DNA from: Lutibacter sp. HS1-25
GTDB taxonomy: Bacteria > Bacteroidota > Bacteroidia > Flavobacteriales > Flavobacteriaceae
Assembly: GCF_004121075.1 (NCBI RefSeq)
Contig: NZ_RHLN01000021.1
Span: forward strand, 1 to 58,425
Reading direction: 5' to 3'
Length of the DNA: 58,425 nucleotides
Translations under genes and position numbers: made by a program
The notes under the pieces: model-generated
Database searches by the model: none
Seen by the model: the letters and a program-made list of their open reading frames with translations, nothing else
What the model was told of the DNA's origin: nothing
Part shown: piece after piece, positions 1 through 9,342 of the stretch
How the letters are laid out: the number at the start of each line of letters is the position of its first letter
How positions within the stretch are numbered: position 1 is the stretch's first letter

Positions 1-537
1 ATCCATTAAACTAATGTGACGAATATTATACAAATGAGCTTCCAAATCCTCTTTTGGAACTTTTAATTCCAAAGTATCCATAGAAGCATTCGCCTTTATT
101 GGAGCTGAATCAATCGCCTGGGTATGTCCACTCACCATTCCTTTTTCAACACACATAGAAAATATCTTTGTGAAAACTTCTTCAAATACCGCTTCAGGAT
201 ACAATTGACGGGTACGACTGATGGTGGAATGCCAAGGTAAAGGTTCATCAATGTCATAGCCTAAAAAGAACAAAATATCTAACCGCATACCGCTGTGTTG
301 TATCAAATCTCTATCGCTAATGATGTTTTCCAAATAGCCAACCAAACACAGTTTAAAGAAAACAATAGGGTCAATACTTTTTTGTCCGCTTTCACCGTAA
401 TAGGGTCTGGTTAATAGATATAAAAAATCCAAATCCAACACTTGTTTTAATCTCCGATAAAAATTGTGTGCTGGTACTCGCTCACTTAACTGAAAATTAG
501 CGAATAACTTTTCCTGATATTCTTTCTTGCCTTGCAT
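1..537 (-). CDS. IS1182-like transposase, N-terminal part, cut by window edge
   Basis: The minus strand is open from an ATG at 535-537 to the window edge, about 179 codons beginning MQGKKEYQEKLFANFQLSE. It reads as the N-terminal half of a DUF772/IS1182-family transposase: segments such as RPYYGESGQKSIDP, FKLCLVGYLENIISDRDL and the DDE-type start GHTQAIDSAPIKANAS are typical. The first catalytic Asp is probably the D of AIDSAP. The C-terminal half lies outside the window, so integrity cannot be judged. The IS end is probably near 600-612, where the sequence changes into the cassette-type repeat. Confidence 0.85.
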   Translation of the reverse strand, partial: MQGKKEYQEKLFANFQLSERVPAHNFYRRLKQVLDLDFLYLLTRPYYGESGQKSIDPIVFFKLCLVGYLENIISDRDLIQHSGMRLDILFFLGYDIDEPLPWHSTISRTRQLYPEAVFEEVFTKIFSMCVEKGMVSGHTQAIDSAPIKANASMDTLELKVPKEDLEAHLYNIRHISLMD

Positions 538-605
538 TCCATGAAATTACGGATTTTTCATTTTTTTTACAACTATTTTAACCTATTTTTGATAGAACTT
601 GTGCA

Positions 606-738
606 ACAGACACAATGTATAAAAATAATAGCGGGTTTAGTTCTAAATCCAAAGTCAGTAAAAAAAAAGATTTGTGTTTAACCGAAAAATTAGTGCGTAT
701 TAATCAGCTACTATTCTTATACTAGATCGTTGGCAATA
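606..738. repeat. Cassette-type intergenic repeat 1
   Basis: This spacer begins CACAATGTATAAAAATAATAGC and ends CGTTGGCAA (728-736). It has the same layout as the spacers at 1351, 2051 and 3866: a CATAAAA...GC start just after a gene or IS end, and GTTGGCAA just before the next start codon. The transposase on its left seems to have interrupted it. A 36-codon reading frame (about 614-724) lies inside but is probably fortuitous. Confidence 0.45.
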
Positions 739-748
739 AATTAGATAG

Positions 749-1339
749 ATGAAAATCACTCACGAAGAATTTCAGAAAGCTAGAAGAATAAGTAGAGCTA
801 TTCAAGAACATCTTGAACAAATCAATGATGACGGTTTAAGAAGTATTGATTTGTATCCAATTTTAGTAAGAAAAAAGCTTATAGAAAAAGATAAATACAA
901 TGGTCTTTATTTTAGAAGATTTTTAAAAAAATTGAAGAATAACGATTTGTTAAAACTTATTCCTCAATGCAAATTTGATGATGTAAATCCAGATTATACA
1001 AAATGGCACTTTTATCGGGTTAAAGTAGAAAATAAATCTAATGAAAATAAAAATGTAGAATCAAAAAAATTAGTGATTCCGAAAATATCTGAAAGTGAAA
1101 TTGATGAATTAATTAAAAATGCGAAACCGCATATTGAAAAATTACCAAAAATTAATTTAAATAAACTAACTCTTCCGCAATTAGAAACAAGAAAAATGTA
1201 TGAAAGAGCATACGAATTCTGGACAAAAAGAGAAATTGAAATTATGAGAAGAGCTTATAAAAAATTTGAAAGAATTGATAAAGTTGCTGAATTATTAAAA
1301 AGACAACCGAATGTTGTTGAGAAAAAATTGAATGAATAA
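749..1339 (+). CDS. Uncharacterised protein with SANT/Myb-like C-terminus
   Basis: 196 residues, no signal peptide and highly charged. The N-terminal 90 residues look like an all-helical domain with many Lys. The C-terminal 40 residues (WTKREIEIMRRAYKKFERID, then KVAELLKRQPNVVEKKL) have the aromatic spacing of a SANT/Myb-like helix-turn-helix, so nucleic-acid binding is possible. It is the first of three unrelated genes separated by similar repeats, as in a cassette array. No RBS is evident. Specific function unknown. Confidence 0.7.
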   Translation: MKITHEEFQKARRISRAIQEHLEQINDDGLRSIDLYPILVRKKLIEKDKYNGLYFRRFLKKLKNNDLLKLIPQCKFDDVNPDYTKWHFYRVKVENKSNENKNVESKKLVIPKISESEIDELIKNAKPHIEKLPKINLNKLTLPQLETRKMYERAYEFWTKREIEIMRRAYKKFERIDKVAELLKRQPNVVEKKLNE

Positions 1340-1350
1340 TACTAAAGCAA

Positions 1351-1450
1351 ACACCTCATATAAATTATGCTTACATAGGAACTAGTACAAACGATAAACA
1401 TTCAAATAACGATTTGCTACAACTGAAAAATCTCCGATTTTCCAGTCGCT
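1351..1450. repeat. Cassette-type intergenic repeat 2
   Basis: About 100 bp, roughly 80% identical by eye to 2051-2152. Shared blocks are ACACCTCATA, ATGCTTA, GAACTAGTA, CGATTTGCTACAAC and the hairpin-forming GAAAAATCTCCGATTTTCC followed by AGTCGC. It begins 11 bp after the stop of the preceding gene. Confidence 0.75.
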
Positions 1451-1494
1451 TAAATTTTATAAAAAAACACTACTCCAAAAGCTAAAAAAATAAA

Positions 1495-2028
1495 ATGATA
1501 AAGAAAATTGACTCTGAAATTAGTAAGCAGATGACAATCTTAAAAGATGAAATCAAAAGACTTGAATTTGAAAATAATTGCGAATTTATTTTGGATGAGG
1601 CAAAAGATTTATTTAATGAAAATGGACTAAATTTTAAAGGGGTGTATCTTTTGGAAATTAAGAAAGATGATAAATTTGGGGACTTTAATGAGTGGTTTAT
1701 TTATTTTAAAAATAAATGGGTAAATCATAGATTTCATAACACTCCTAGGTTGAGAAAAAAAAGTATTGAAAACTTAAAGGTTGATGATAACTGGATTCCG
1801 ATTTATATCGGAAAATCGAAAAATGTAGGAAAAAGAATTACTCAACATTTGTTTCTTGAAAACGATAAACCTACTTATGCTTTAAAGTTAGAGTCAAAAA
1901 AATTTTTAAATAACGAAAAATTCAGAGTTAAAACAATAAAACTGGAAGTTGAAAATTATGACCAAATAGTTCCTGTAATCGAAAACGAATTAAGAAACAG
2001 AATTAACCCTATAATTGGAAAACAATAA
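1495..2028 (+). CDS. GIY-YIG nuclease domain protein
   Basis: 177 residues. The GIY-YIG signature is split: FKGVYLLEI supplies the first strand and WIPIYIGKSKNVGKRITQH the second, giving Y..., YIG and the following Lys/Arg. About 45 residues separate the halves, longer than in UvrC-type domains. A late Glu in VIENELRNRINP is a candidate metal ligand. The N-terminal 35 residues are a likely coiled coil. It is probably a structure- or sequence-specific DNA endonuclease. It sits between two copies of the cassette repeat, consistent with selfish or defence cargo. Confidence 0.8.
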   Translation: MIKKIDSEISKQMTILKDEIKRLEFENNCEFILDEAKDLFNENGLNFKGVYLLEIKKDDKFGDFNEWFIYFKNKWVNHRFHNTPRLRKKSIENLKVDDNWIPIYIGKSKNVGKRITQHLFLENDKPTYALKLESKKFLNNEKFRVKTIKLEVENYDQIVPVIENELRNRINPIIGKQ

Positions 2029-2050
2029 TTAAGGTCAAAACCATTTGGCG

Positions 2051-2180
2051 ACACCTCATAAAATTGATGCTTAAATATGAACTAGTATGAACCGACAAAC
2101 ATTTTAATAAACCGATTTGCTACAACCGAAAAATCTCCGATTTTCCAGTCGCACAAATCTTTTAAAAGCACGTTGGCAAA
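2051..2180. repeat. Cassette-type intergenic repeat 3
   Basis: The 2051-2152 part matches 1351-1450. It is followed by AGCACGTTGGCAAAC (2169-2182), whose GTTGGCAAA (2172-2180) is the exact inverted complement of TTTGCCAAC at 3866-3874 beyond the next gene, so that gene is bracketed by a 9-bp inverted repeat. Confidence 0.75.
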
Positions 2181-2203
2181 CATTTAAACATCGAAATAAA
2201 AAA

Positions 2204-3859
2204 ATGACAAGAGAAAGACAATTAGAATATTGTAAAGTATGTAAAAATCAAAAATTCGAAATTAATCAAGGAATAATTTGCAATTTAACAAATCAGAAAG
2301 CCGACTTTGAGAATGAATGTAAAAAATTTGAAATTGACGAACAAAAAGTTGAAACAAATAAAGAAAAAGGAGAAAATGAAAAGAAAAGCAGATTTGCATA
2401 TGGATTTTCTCCCAAACAAATTGATGACATTTCAGTCCCGAATTTAACAAAACAAGAAGCTTTTATTTTTGCCTACGAAACTGCGAAAAAACTCAAATGG
2501 AATATAGGGTTCATAAGTGAATCAGGATTTATAGCTTACACAAAATATTCAATGAGTTCTTGGAGTGAAGAAGTTCAAATAAAAATAGAAGTTGGAAATA
2601 TTAATATAAAAAGTGAATGCACAGGAAGTCAATTAATAGACTGGGGAAAAAACAGAAAGAATATTGATGAATTTACATCAACCTTTAAACAATTAGAAAT
2701 AAATAATGACATATTAGACTTAGAGAACGAATATGAAAAGATTTCTAAGGGATTTGTTAAAAAAGAAGATGATATAATTAGTTCTCCTTTATCTAAAAAG
2801 GAGAAAATTTCCGGAATATTTTCACTTCTAACTCCGCAAGATGGATATTTTGTAACACCAATATTAATCAATATAAACATATTGATTTTTGCTATTATGG
2901 TAATTTCTGGAGTTCATTTCATTATGCCAACAAGTGAAAGTTTACTTTTATGGGGTGCTAATTTCAGGCCTTTATCAATTGAAGGAGAATGGTGGAGATT
3001 ATTAACAAGTATGTTTTTACATATTGGTATATTTCATTTATTAATGAATATGTATGCTCTTGCATATATTGGATTATTACTTGAGCCATATTTAGGAAAG
3101 TCAAGATTTTTAAGTGCTTATATATTATCTGGTATTGCAGGAAGTGTAGCCAGTCTTTATTGGAATGAATTAACAATAAGTGCAGGAGCATCTGGAGCGA
3201 TATTTGGTATGTATGGGCTTTTTCTTGCTATGCTTTCAACTAATTTAATAGAGAAATCGGCAAGAAAATCACTTTTAACAAGTATTGGTGTTTTTGTAGT
3301 TTATAATTTAGTTAATGGAATTAATGGTGATATAGATAATGCTGCCCATATCGGAGGTTTAATAAGTGGTGCAATTATTGGATATTCGTTTTATCCAAGT
3401 TTAGTAAAGCCGAATCCAAAATTGAAACGTAACACAATTGGACTTCTAACAATTCTAACTATCTTAACTTCATTTACTATTTTAGAAAACACAACAAGCG
3501 ATATCGGTAAATACGAAAAGGATATGGCATTATTTGTAAAATTAGAGGAAAAAGCACTTGCACTTTATCAGTTACCTCAAAATTCAACCAATCAACAAAT
3601 ACTTGAAGAAATACAAATAAACGGACTTAAAAGCTGGGAAGAGAGTTTAAAACTAATTGAAAAGGTTGATACATATGAATTGCCAGATATTATTCATCAG
3701 AGAAATGCAAAATTAAAAGAGTATTGTGAATTGAGAATAAAGAGTTTTGAAGCGATAGTTAAATCGATAACAGAAGACACAAGTGAATTTGATGATGAGA
3801 TATCTAATTATAATATTCAAATAGAGCAAATAATTAACGAGTTAACACAGTCTAATTAA
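2204..3859 (+). CDS. Rhomboid-family intramembrane serine protease
   Basis: 551 residues from ATG 2204. The frame is open further upstream only through a TTG inside the repeat, so 2204 is the likely start. The N-terminus has a small Cys motif (CKVC...C...C, about residues 8-40), then a soluble region. After it come about six or seven membrane segments of a rhomboid: the loop region GEWWRLLTSMFLHIGIFHLL, catalytic Ser330 in GASGAIFG and catalytic His382 in NAAHIGG. A charged soluble C-terminal domain of about 130 residues follows. It cleaves membrane proteins within the bilayer; the substrate is unknown. The added N- and C-terminal domains are unusual for a minimal rhomboid. Confidence 0.92.
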   Translation: MTRERQLEYCKVCKNQKFEINQGIICNLTNQKADFENECKKFEIDEQKVETNKEKGENEKKSRFAYGFSPKQIDDISVPNLTKQEAFIFAYETAKKLKWNIGFISESGFIAYTKYSMSSWSEEVQIKIEVGNINIKSECTGSQLIDWGKNRKNIDEFTSTFKQLEINNDILDLENEYEKISKGFVKKEDDIISSPLSKKEKISGIFSLLTPQDGYFVTPILININILIFAIMVISGVHFIMPTSESLLLWGANFRPLSIEGEWWRLLTSMFLHIGIFHLLMNMYALAYIGLLLEPYLGKSRFLSAYILSGIAGSVASLYWNELTISAGASGAIFGMYGLFLAMLSTNLIEKSARKSLLTSIGVFVVYNLVNGINGDIDNAAHIGGLISGAIIGYSFYPSLVKPNPKLKRNTIGLLTILTILTSFTILENTTSDIGKYEKDMALFVKLEEKALALYQLPQNSTNQQILEEIQINGLKSWEESLKLIEKVDTYELPDIIHQRNAKLKEYCELRIKSFEAIVKSITEDTSEFDDEISNYNIQIEQIINELTQSN

Positions 3860-3865
3860 AAACGA

Positions 3866-4060
3866 TTTGCCAACAACGCACATAAAAAATAGCTTCATTC
3901 AGTAAATTGTCAAAAAAGCAGTACATATTTACAACAACATTAAACCGCATTTTAGCCTGGATTTAAGGAAGCCTTTTGAGGTTCATAACAATCCTAACAT
4001 CAAATATAAATCGTATCGAAAAAAACATGTAAATTTACTCGAACTTAAAATTTAAGAACC
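3866..4060. repeat. Cassette-type repeat 4 and 300-bp spacer
   Basis: It opens with TTTGCCAACAACGCACATAAAA then AGCTT, the same start pattern as the other cassette spacers, after which similarity fades. The rest of the spacer to 4161 is AT-rich with short A/T runs and no convincing gene. Confidence 0.5.
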
Positions 4061-4161
4061 GACCTAGTTCAAATTATTTTTTTGCCTTCTAAACGGCTAA
4101 AAAAAATCTTTTGAACGGTTAAAGTAACCAAAAAAAAGGTCAACCTATTTCAGTATAATAC

Positions 4162-4734
4162 ATGAACGAACAAATAGCAAAAGAAATAAACAGCATTTTA
4201 AATCTACCTTCTGAGTTATTAAATGATTTTCTCAATAAATTGAAACCAGTTCGCATCAATAAAGGTGATTATTTTTTAAAAGAAGGTGATTTATGTAGAA
4301 ATATTGCATTATTAACCAAGGGTGCATTCTATTCATATTATCAAAAGGATGGCAATGATATTATTGAGGACTTTTGTTTAGAAGGTTGTTTCCTTGCCGA
4401 CTATCCTGCTTTTATTAACAATGCTGCTGCTAAAAAGAACTTTAAGGCGTTGGAAAATACGCATCTGCATACTATTTCAAAAAAGGAATTGGATGAATTC
4501 TATTTATCAAATCCAGCCTATGAAAGGGCAGGACGCTTGATTGCAGAAAATCTTTTTACCAGTTGGGAGGCAAAACTAAGAGATAACATATTTTTATCAC
4601 CTACAGAGCGATACAAAAAACTTATAAAAAACCGCCCAGACATTTTACAAAGAGTCCCACAGTATCTTATAGCATCCTTTCTAAATATCACACCGCAATA
4701 TTTAAGTCAAATCCGAAAAAAGATGATTTATTAA
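4162..4734 (+). CDS. Crp/Fnr family transcriptional regulator
   Basis: 190 residues. Residues 20-120 are a cyclic-nucleotide-binding-type beta-roll (INKGDYFLKEGDLCRNIALL, then TKGAF), and residues about 150-188 a winged helix with recognition helix TPQYLSQIRKK. The Arg/Glu pair that binds cAMP in true CRP is not apparent, as is usual for Bacteroidota members, so the ligand is unknown. It is followed 68 bp later on the same strand by an exported amidase that it may regulate. Confidence 0.9.
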   Translation: MNEQIAKEINSILNLPSELLNDFLNKLKPVRINKGDYFLKEGDLCRNIALLTKGAFYSYYQKDGNDIIEDFCLEGCFLADYPAFINNAAAKKNFKALENTHLHTISKKELDEFYLSNPAYERAGRLIAENLFTSWEAKLRDNIFLSPTERYKKLIKNRPDILQRVPQYLIASFLNITPQYLSQIRKKMIY

Positions 4735-4802
4735 AATAGTTGAATGAATTTAGGAAAACGGTTTATCAACTTTGCATTTTAATTAATTGAAAGGCGATTA
4801 GC

Positions 4803-6326
4803 ATGAGACTAACATTCTTATTCATTTTACTAACTTTTTTAATCAATCAGGCAATGGGACAAAACACGATTTTATTTAAAACGGCAGGAAGCCTTACACA
4901 ACAAATCAGAGAAGGAAAAATCAGTTCTTATCAGGTAGTGTCGGCATATATTGAACAAATTGAAAAACAAAACGACACTTATAACGCCATTGTGCTACTC
5001 AATAAGAAGCAAGCTTTTGAAAGAGCCAAAGAAGCCGATTTGGCTTTGACTAAAGGAGAAATATGGGGTAAACTTCACGGTGTTCCAATCACAATAAAAG
5101 ACAATTACAAAACCAAGGGACTGACAACAACAGCCGGTTATTTACCTTTGAAAAATAGTGTGCCGGACGAAAATTCAGAACTTGTGAAACTACTTTTGGC
5201 TGAAGGTGCAATTATCATCGGAAAAACTAATCTTTCCGTTTTGGCAATGGATATGCAAGTTGATAATCCGATTTTCGGTAAAACAAACAATCCCTGGGAT
5301 ACTACCCGAACAAGTGGTGGTAGCAGTGGCGGCTGTGCAACAGCATTGGCAACAGGCATGACACCATTGTCTTTCGGAAATGACCTTGCTGGTTCTATTC
5401 GCCTACCATCGGCATATTGCGGTGTGTATGGATTTAAACCTACTTTTGGTGTAGTTTCATTAAATGGAATTCAAACAGACCCAAAACAGAAAACCAATGG
5501 ACTAAAATCACTTGCAGTTGCAGGACCTTTGGCAAGAAATATTAATGATTTGGAACTTGCCTTGCAAATTATTGCTCAAACCACAACTACCGACCAAAGA
5601 CTTGTTCCGCTCAATCAATGTACTGATACTTTTGACATCAAAAAACTAAAAATAGCGTGGACAGATGAATTTGGCGGTGTTCCGGTTGATAATGAAATAA
5701 AAACTACAATTAAAAACTATGTTAAGAAATTGGAAAAAGCAGGAGCAACAGTAGTTAAAACTGTTCCCGAATTAGATTTTTATCAGGTATGGAAAACTTG
5801 GGGTAGTTTTGTAGGAATGCAAGGCGGTTATAATACTTCAAATTTCGTAAAATGGTTAGGATTACCTTTTGCAAAAGGTGTTTTAAAAAATGTGCCAATG
5901 CATCAAAATATTGTGAAACCTACTTCCGTAGAAAAATATATGATTGCCATGAATATTCAAGACATTATGATTACAATTATGGAAAATTTCTTAAACGAGT
6001 ATGATGTTTTCATTTGTCCAGTTAGTTCTGTAAAGGCATTCAAACATCATGCTCCGAGTAAATCATACGGCAATTTCAGTATTTACAATAACCCTTTGCT
6101 TGTCAACAATAAAGAAATCCACTATTATATGGCAACACAAGCATATACAACTCCTTTCACATTGACCGAGAGCCCTGTGTTATCAATGCCTATTGCTTTA
6201 TCAAAAGACAGTTTGCCAATAGGTATTCAGGTTATTGGTAAAAGATATGAAGATTTCAAATTATTGGAAATCGGAAAAATTTTAAATGAATATTCTGAAA
6301 AATTAAATTTCCCTTTGCAAGATTAA
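4803..6326 (+). CDS. Exported amidase-signature hydrolase
   Basis: 507 residues with a signal peptide (residues 1-20, ending QAMGQ). The amidase-signature triad is complete: Lys99 in PITIKDNYKT, cis-Ser174 in TSGGSSGG and nucleophile Ser198 in GNDLAGSIRLPS, with the usual 24-residue spacing between the serines. It hydrolyses C-N amide bonds, in the periplasm or outside. It resembles secreted amidases rather than GatA, since no gatB/C lie nearby. The substrate cannot be told from sequence. Probably expressed with the upstream Crp-like regulator. Confidence 0.92.
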   Translation: MRLTFLFILLTFLINQAMGQNTILFKTAGSLTQQIREGKISSYQVVSAYIEQIEKQNDTYNAIVLLNKKQAFERAKEADLALTKGEIWGKLHGVPITIKDNYKTKGLTTTAGYLPLKNSVPDENSELVKLLLAEGAIIIGKTNLSVLAMDMQVDNPIFGKTNNPWDTTRTSGGSSGGCATALATGMTPLSFGNDLAGSIRLPSAYCGVYGFKPTFGVVSLNGIQTDPKQKTNGLKSLAVAGPLARNINDLELALQIIAQTTTTDQRLVPLNQCTDTFDIKKLKIAWTDEFGGVPVDNEIKTTIKNYVKKLEKAGATVVKTVPELDFYQVWKTWGSFVGMQGGYNTSNFVKWLGLPFAKGVLKNVPMHQNIVKPTSVEKYMIAMNIQDIMITIMENFLNEYDVFICPVSSVKAFKHHAPSKSYGNFSIYNNPLLVNNKEIHYYMATQAYTTPFTLTESPVLSMPIALSKDSLPIGIQVIGKRYEDFKLLEIGKILNEYSEKLNFPLQD

Positions 6327-6852
6327 AAAGGAAAAGTATTTGAAATGAAACTCAAAATGCCAGCAGGTAACAATGGTAGCCGTAGCTAGAGACCTTAAAA
6401 ACACCATTGAATTATCTTTCAAAGATTCTACACGGATACGCGCCATTAAGAATAAACATTTTAATTAAAATAAGGTATTAAAAGTTTTTGCTTTTGTAGT
6501 AAATTAAGTTTTGGTTTTTGATTTTCTATAGAAAATTGTATTTAAAACTCTTCTTTAGTTATTGAATTTGATACTCGATACTAATTTCATTCATTTCTAA
6601 TTTTGAAATTCACTCTAATTAAAAAATCTATTCCAAAATGCAAATGAGTTACCATAAAATTTTTATATGCAGATATATTTATCAAATCTGATATTTGATA
6701 ATTAAAATCATTTTATCTCATAACTACCTCATTTTAATTTAAATATAATTGTATAAAAATGCAAAAAAAAATAATTTATAAAATAAAATTTTTATTTTAG
6801 TATAATAAACTCTAAAACAACTCTAAAACTTACACATTTAAATAATAGTAAG
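6327..6852. other. 526-bp spacer, possible gene remnant
   Basis: A 32-codon frame (6374-6469, MVAVARDLKNTIELSFKDST...) has protein-like composition and may be the end of a decayed gene, but I do not recognise it. The remainder is very AT-rich and carries the upstream region of the next gene. No RNA or terminator was identified with confidence. Confidence 0.35.
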
Positions 6853-7842
6853 ATGAAGATTTTTTATAAAATACTAGTTTTATTTTTTTTCCTGATTTTC
6901 AGTGAAAATGCTTTTTCTCAAAAAGATTTCGATAGGGAAATTTTAAAAAAAATGAAAGCAAAAAAAATAGAATGGGGCTATTTTGGAGGTGATGAAGTAG
7001 CTAAAATTTACAAAAATAAAAAGTGGGGATTGTATGCTATTTCAGCTTATGACAAAGAAGATATAGACGTAAAAACCATTATCGAACCTAAATTTGACTC
7101 CTTAGGTTGGTTTGACCAAAAACCCTTTGCTATTGTAAAAAACAAAAATAAATACGGAATACTTCTAAATCCGTATGAAATAGAAAATGCAGCAAACAAA
7201 GTAGAATGCAAATTTTCTAAAATTCTTATAAAAGAAAAAAACGAAGCATATTACACACTTGTTCAAGAAAACAATCTTTGGGGATTAGCCGATTGGTTTG
7301 AGCAAGAAATTATTATAGATTGCATATACAAAACACCTGATGAAGTTCCACTTCAAAATGTATCTCCTTGGGAAATAGCCATTATTAAAAGAGCAAAAAA
7401 GCAATTAGAGTGCGATGTAATTTTATTTGATTCAGGTAACGGAGATGGCGTTTTTAAAGGTAGAATCAAAAGCACCAAAAAATGGGGAATGTATCAAGAT
7501 TTAGAAGGTACCGAAATTAAAACATTAATTCCTGCAAACTACGATGACATAGCATTCTTCTCGTGGAATGGAAAGTTTACCGCTGTTACACAAAATGGTA
7601 AAATTGGCTTCTACTTATCTCAATTTAGCTATGGCGAACAAACCAAACAATCGGTTCCTTGTATATATGAAGATTACAAATTATATGATCAAAATAACGT
7701 AATTAAACTCGCTTGTTTAAGAGACAATAATTGGGGTTGGGTAGATTGGCTAACAGGTGAAGAACGAAGCGAATTTAAATACAAAACCCAAGAAACATTA
7801 CCCTATCCTGCATACGTTCAAAAAGAATGGATTGAAGAATAA
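6853..7842 (+). CDS. Secreted WG-repeat protein
   Basis: 329 residues with a signal peptide (MKIFYKILVLFFFLIF..., cleavage after AFSQ). At least six WG-type repeats can be read: KKWGLYAI, NKYGILLN, NLWGLADW, KKWGMYQD, GKIGFYL and NNWGWVDW, each followed by D/E-rich strands. WG repeats form beta-rich, probably binding, surfaces in Bacteroidota exported proteins; no enzymatic motif is seen. First of a same-strand run of mostly exported proteins (6853-10824). Confidence 0.88.
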   Translation: MKIFYKILVLFFFLIFSENAFSQKDFDREILKKMKAKKIEWGYFGGDEVAKIYKNKKWGLYAISAYDKEDIDVKTIIEPKFDSLGWFDQKPFAIVKNKNKYGILLNPYEIENAANKVECKFSKILIKEKNEAYYTLVQENNLWGLADWFEQEIIIDCIYKTPDEVPLQNVSPWEIAIIKRAKKQLECDVILFDSGNGDGVFKGRIKSTKKWGMYQDLEGTEIKTLIPANYDDIAFFSWNGKFTAVTQNGKIGFYLSQFSYGEQTKQSVPCIYEDYKLYDQNNVIKLACLRDNNWGWVDWLTGEERSEFKYKTQETLPYPAYVQKEWIEE

Positions 7843-7855
7843 ATTAATAAAAATA

Positions 7856-8593
7856 ATGACTATGAAAACACTTAAAATTATATTTTTTATACTTGGTCTT
7901 GCTACTTTTAACAGCATACAAGCAAGTACACTTACTGCATCAAACCAAGCACAGCACATTATTTTACTACAAAAGCTACAAACAGCCCTTGCCTATGCTG
8001 AAAACAACCCAGAAGACTGTGGCTGCAAACTAAAAGAATATGTTGCCGAGTATTTGGAACTTTTTCCTCCCAACGTTGTGATTTTAGCCAATATACAAAC
8101 CTACACCCCTGAACAAATTAAAAATGCGGCAGGTACTGCATGTGCATATTTAGAAGCATCACTACGCGAAGGTTTTAATGCTAGTAAATTTAAAGAAAAA
8201 ATTGCAACACAAATCGGAGTCAATCCAAACAATGAGGACATTAACTCAATACTTTCAGATTTTTTAAATCAAAACAAAAATAAAATGATTTGTGCCAAAG
8301 ACCCTAAAAGTAATACGAGTCGAAGTATGCACTTTTATAAATATGCTATCTTAAATGGAATTATTGATCTTTATGATGAAATTCTTTTTGACGATGAAGA
8401 ATTTGAAATCGATTTTAATGCTGTTGAAATTGTTGATGGAAAACCAGAAACTCTTCTAGATTACATTGATAAAAGAATTACCACAGGAACTGGAATTGCA
8501 AATACCTTAAAAGGTGTTCGTATTGATGTTGTTGATCTTGGTGGAAAAACTGGTCAGCAATTGATTGATAGCGGTGCATTTATAATGAAATAA
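7856..8593 (+). CDS. Secreted protein of unknown function
   Basis: About 245 residues from ATG 7856, or 243 from ATG 7862. The frame is open further upstream into the preceding gene, but the signal peptide (MKTLKIIFFILGLATFNSIQA) fixes the start here, 13 bp after the preceding stop. The mature part is mostly helical with conserved-looking Cys (CGC near residue 53, later AC and IC), suggesting disulfides. Not recognised. Likely co-transcribed with the WG-repeat gene. Confidence 0.75.
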   Translation: MTMKTLKIIFFILGLATFNSIQASTLTASNQAQHIILLQKLQTALAYAENNPEDCGCKLKEYVAEYLELFPPNVVILANIQTYTPEQIKNAAGTACAYLEASLREGFNASKFKEKIATQIGVNPNNEDINSILSDFLNQNKNKMICAKDPKSNTSRSMHFYKYAILNGIIDLYDEILFDDEEFEIDFNAVEIVDGKPETLLDYIDKRITTGTGIANTLKGVRIDVVDLGGKTGQQLIDSGAFIMK

Positions 8594-8657
8594 TAGCACA
8601 GTATTTAAAATATTAAAAACTTAAATTTTAAACCTAATTTTTAATAACCTTTTTTTT

Positions 8658-9209
8658 ATGAAAACAAATACAATGCTACCCAATTTAATTTGGCTTATAG
8701 CCGTTCTTTTTTTTGCTACACAAACAGTTTATTCTCAAGTTAGAAGAGTAGATGAAGCTTATTGCGAAAAACTTATGAAAGAATCCACCAACGATTTACA
8801 ACAAAGAGTAAACAACAATACAATGTCACTTCAAAGAGCTAATATTATTCTCGAAGTGCTAGATAATAATTGTAGGCAAGCATCAAGTTATAATTCATTA
8901 GCTGATGATTTTGAAATGATTTTTTGGGTTATTAACCCTTCCTATTGCAATAATTTACAGTATGAAAATATTTATGATATTTTTTATAAGTATATGGATC
9001 CGGAAGAATATAGCCAAGAAGATGTTGAGTTTGCAAAAGCAATAGTTTTGAAAAATTGTAAAGAAAATGTTAATTCCGGATCCAAATTAAGTTTATATGT
9101 TCTAGCTTATGAACATTTAATTAGTCTTGGAATAAATTATGAACCTCTCACGCAAGGAAATAATTTTAGTCTTATGCCAATAATAAAAAGCAGATTAAAA
9201 AAAGAATAA
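8658..9209 (+). CDS. Secreted small protein of unknown function
   Basis: 183 residues. Signal peptide of about 27 residues (LIWLIAVLFFATQTVYSQ). The mature region is helical with four to five Cys (YCEKLM, NCRQ, YCNN, NCKEN), consistent with a disulfide-bonded periplasmic protein. No recognised family. Follows the previous secreted gene by 64 bp on the same strand. Confidence 0.7.
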   Translation: MKTNTMLPNLIWLIAVLFFATQTVYSQVRRVDEAYCEKLMKESTNDLQQRVNNNTMSLQRANIILEVLDNNCRQASSYNSLADDFEMIFWVINPSYCNNLQYENIYDIFYKYMDPEEYSQEDVEFAKAIVLKNCKENVNSGSKLSLYVLAYEHLISLGINYEPLTQGNNFSLMPIIKSRLKKE

Positions 9210-9342
9210 AATACTACTATTCTTCGGTATCGCAGTGATACACACTTTAGTTCAATCAAATGTGGATCAATTAAAAATCCTAAAAACAATTGATTGTTAG
9301 CGTTGCATTTTAAATGAAATAAAATAGTTTTAAATAAATTTT

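Noticed and set aside
2117..2203. N-terminal extension of the rhomboid gene from a TTG
   Set aside because: The segment is part of the intergenic repeat that also occurs before another gene, and ATG 2204 gives a natural start.
606..3874. Canonical integron attC sites
   Set aside because: GTTGGCA does not fit the GTTRRRY core and no integron integrase is in the window; only the general layout is similar.
6374..6469. 32-codon reading frame downstream of the amidase
   Set aside because: Protein-like composition but very short, with no start context and no recognised family; left as a possible remnant.
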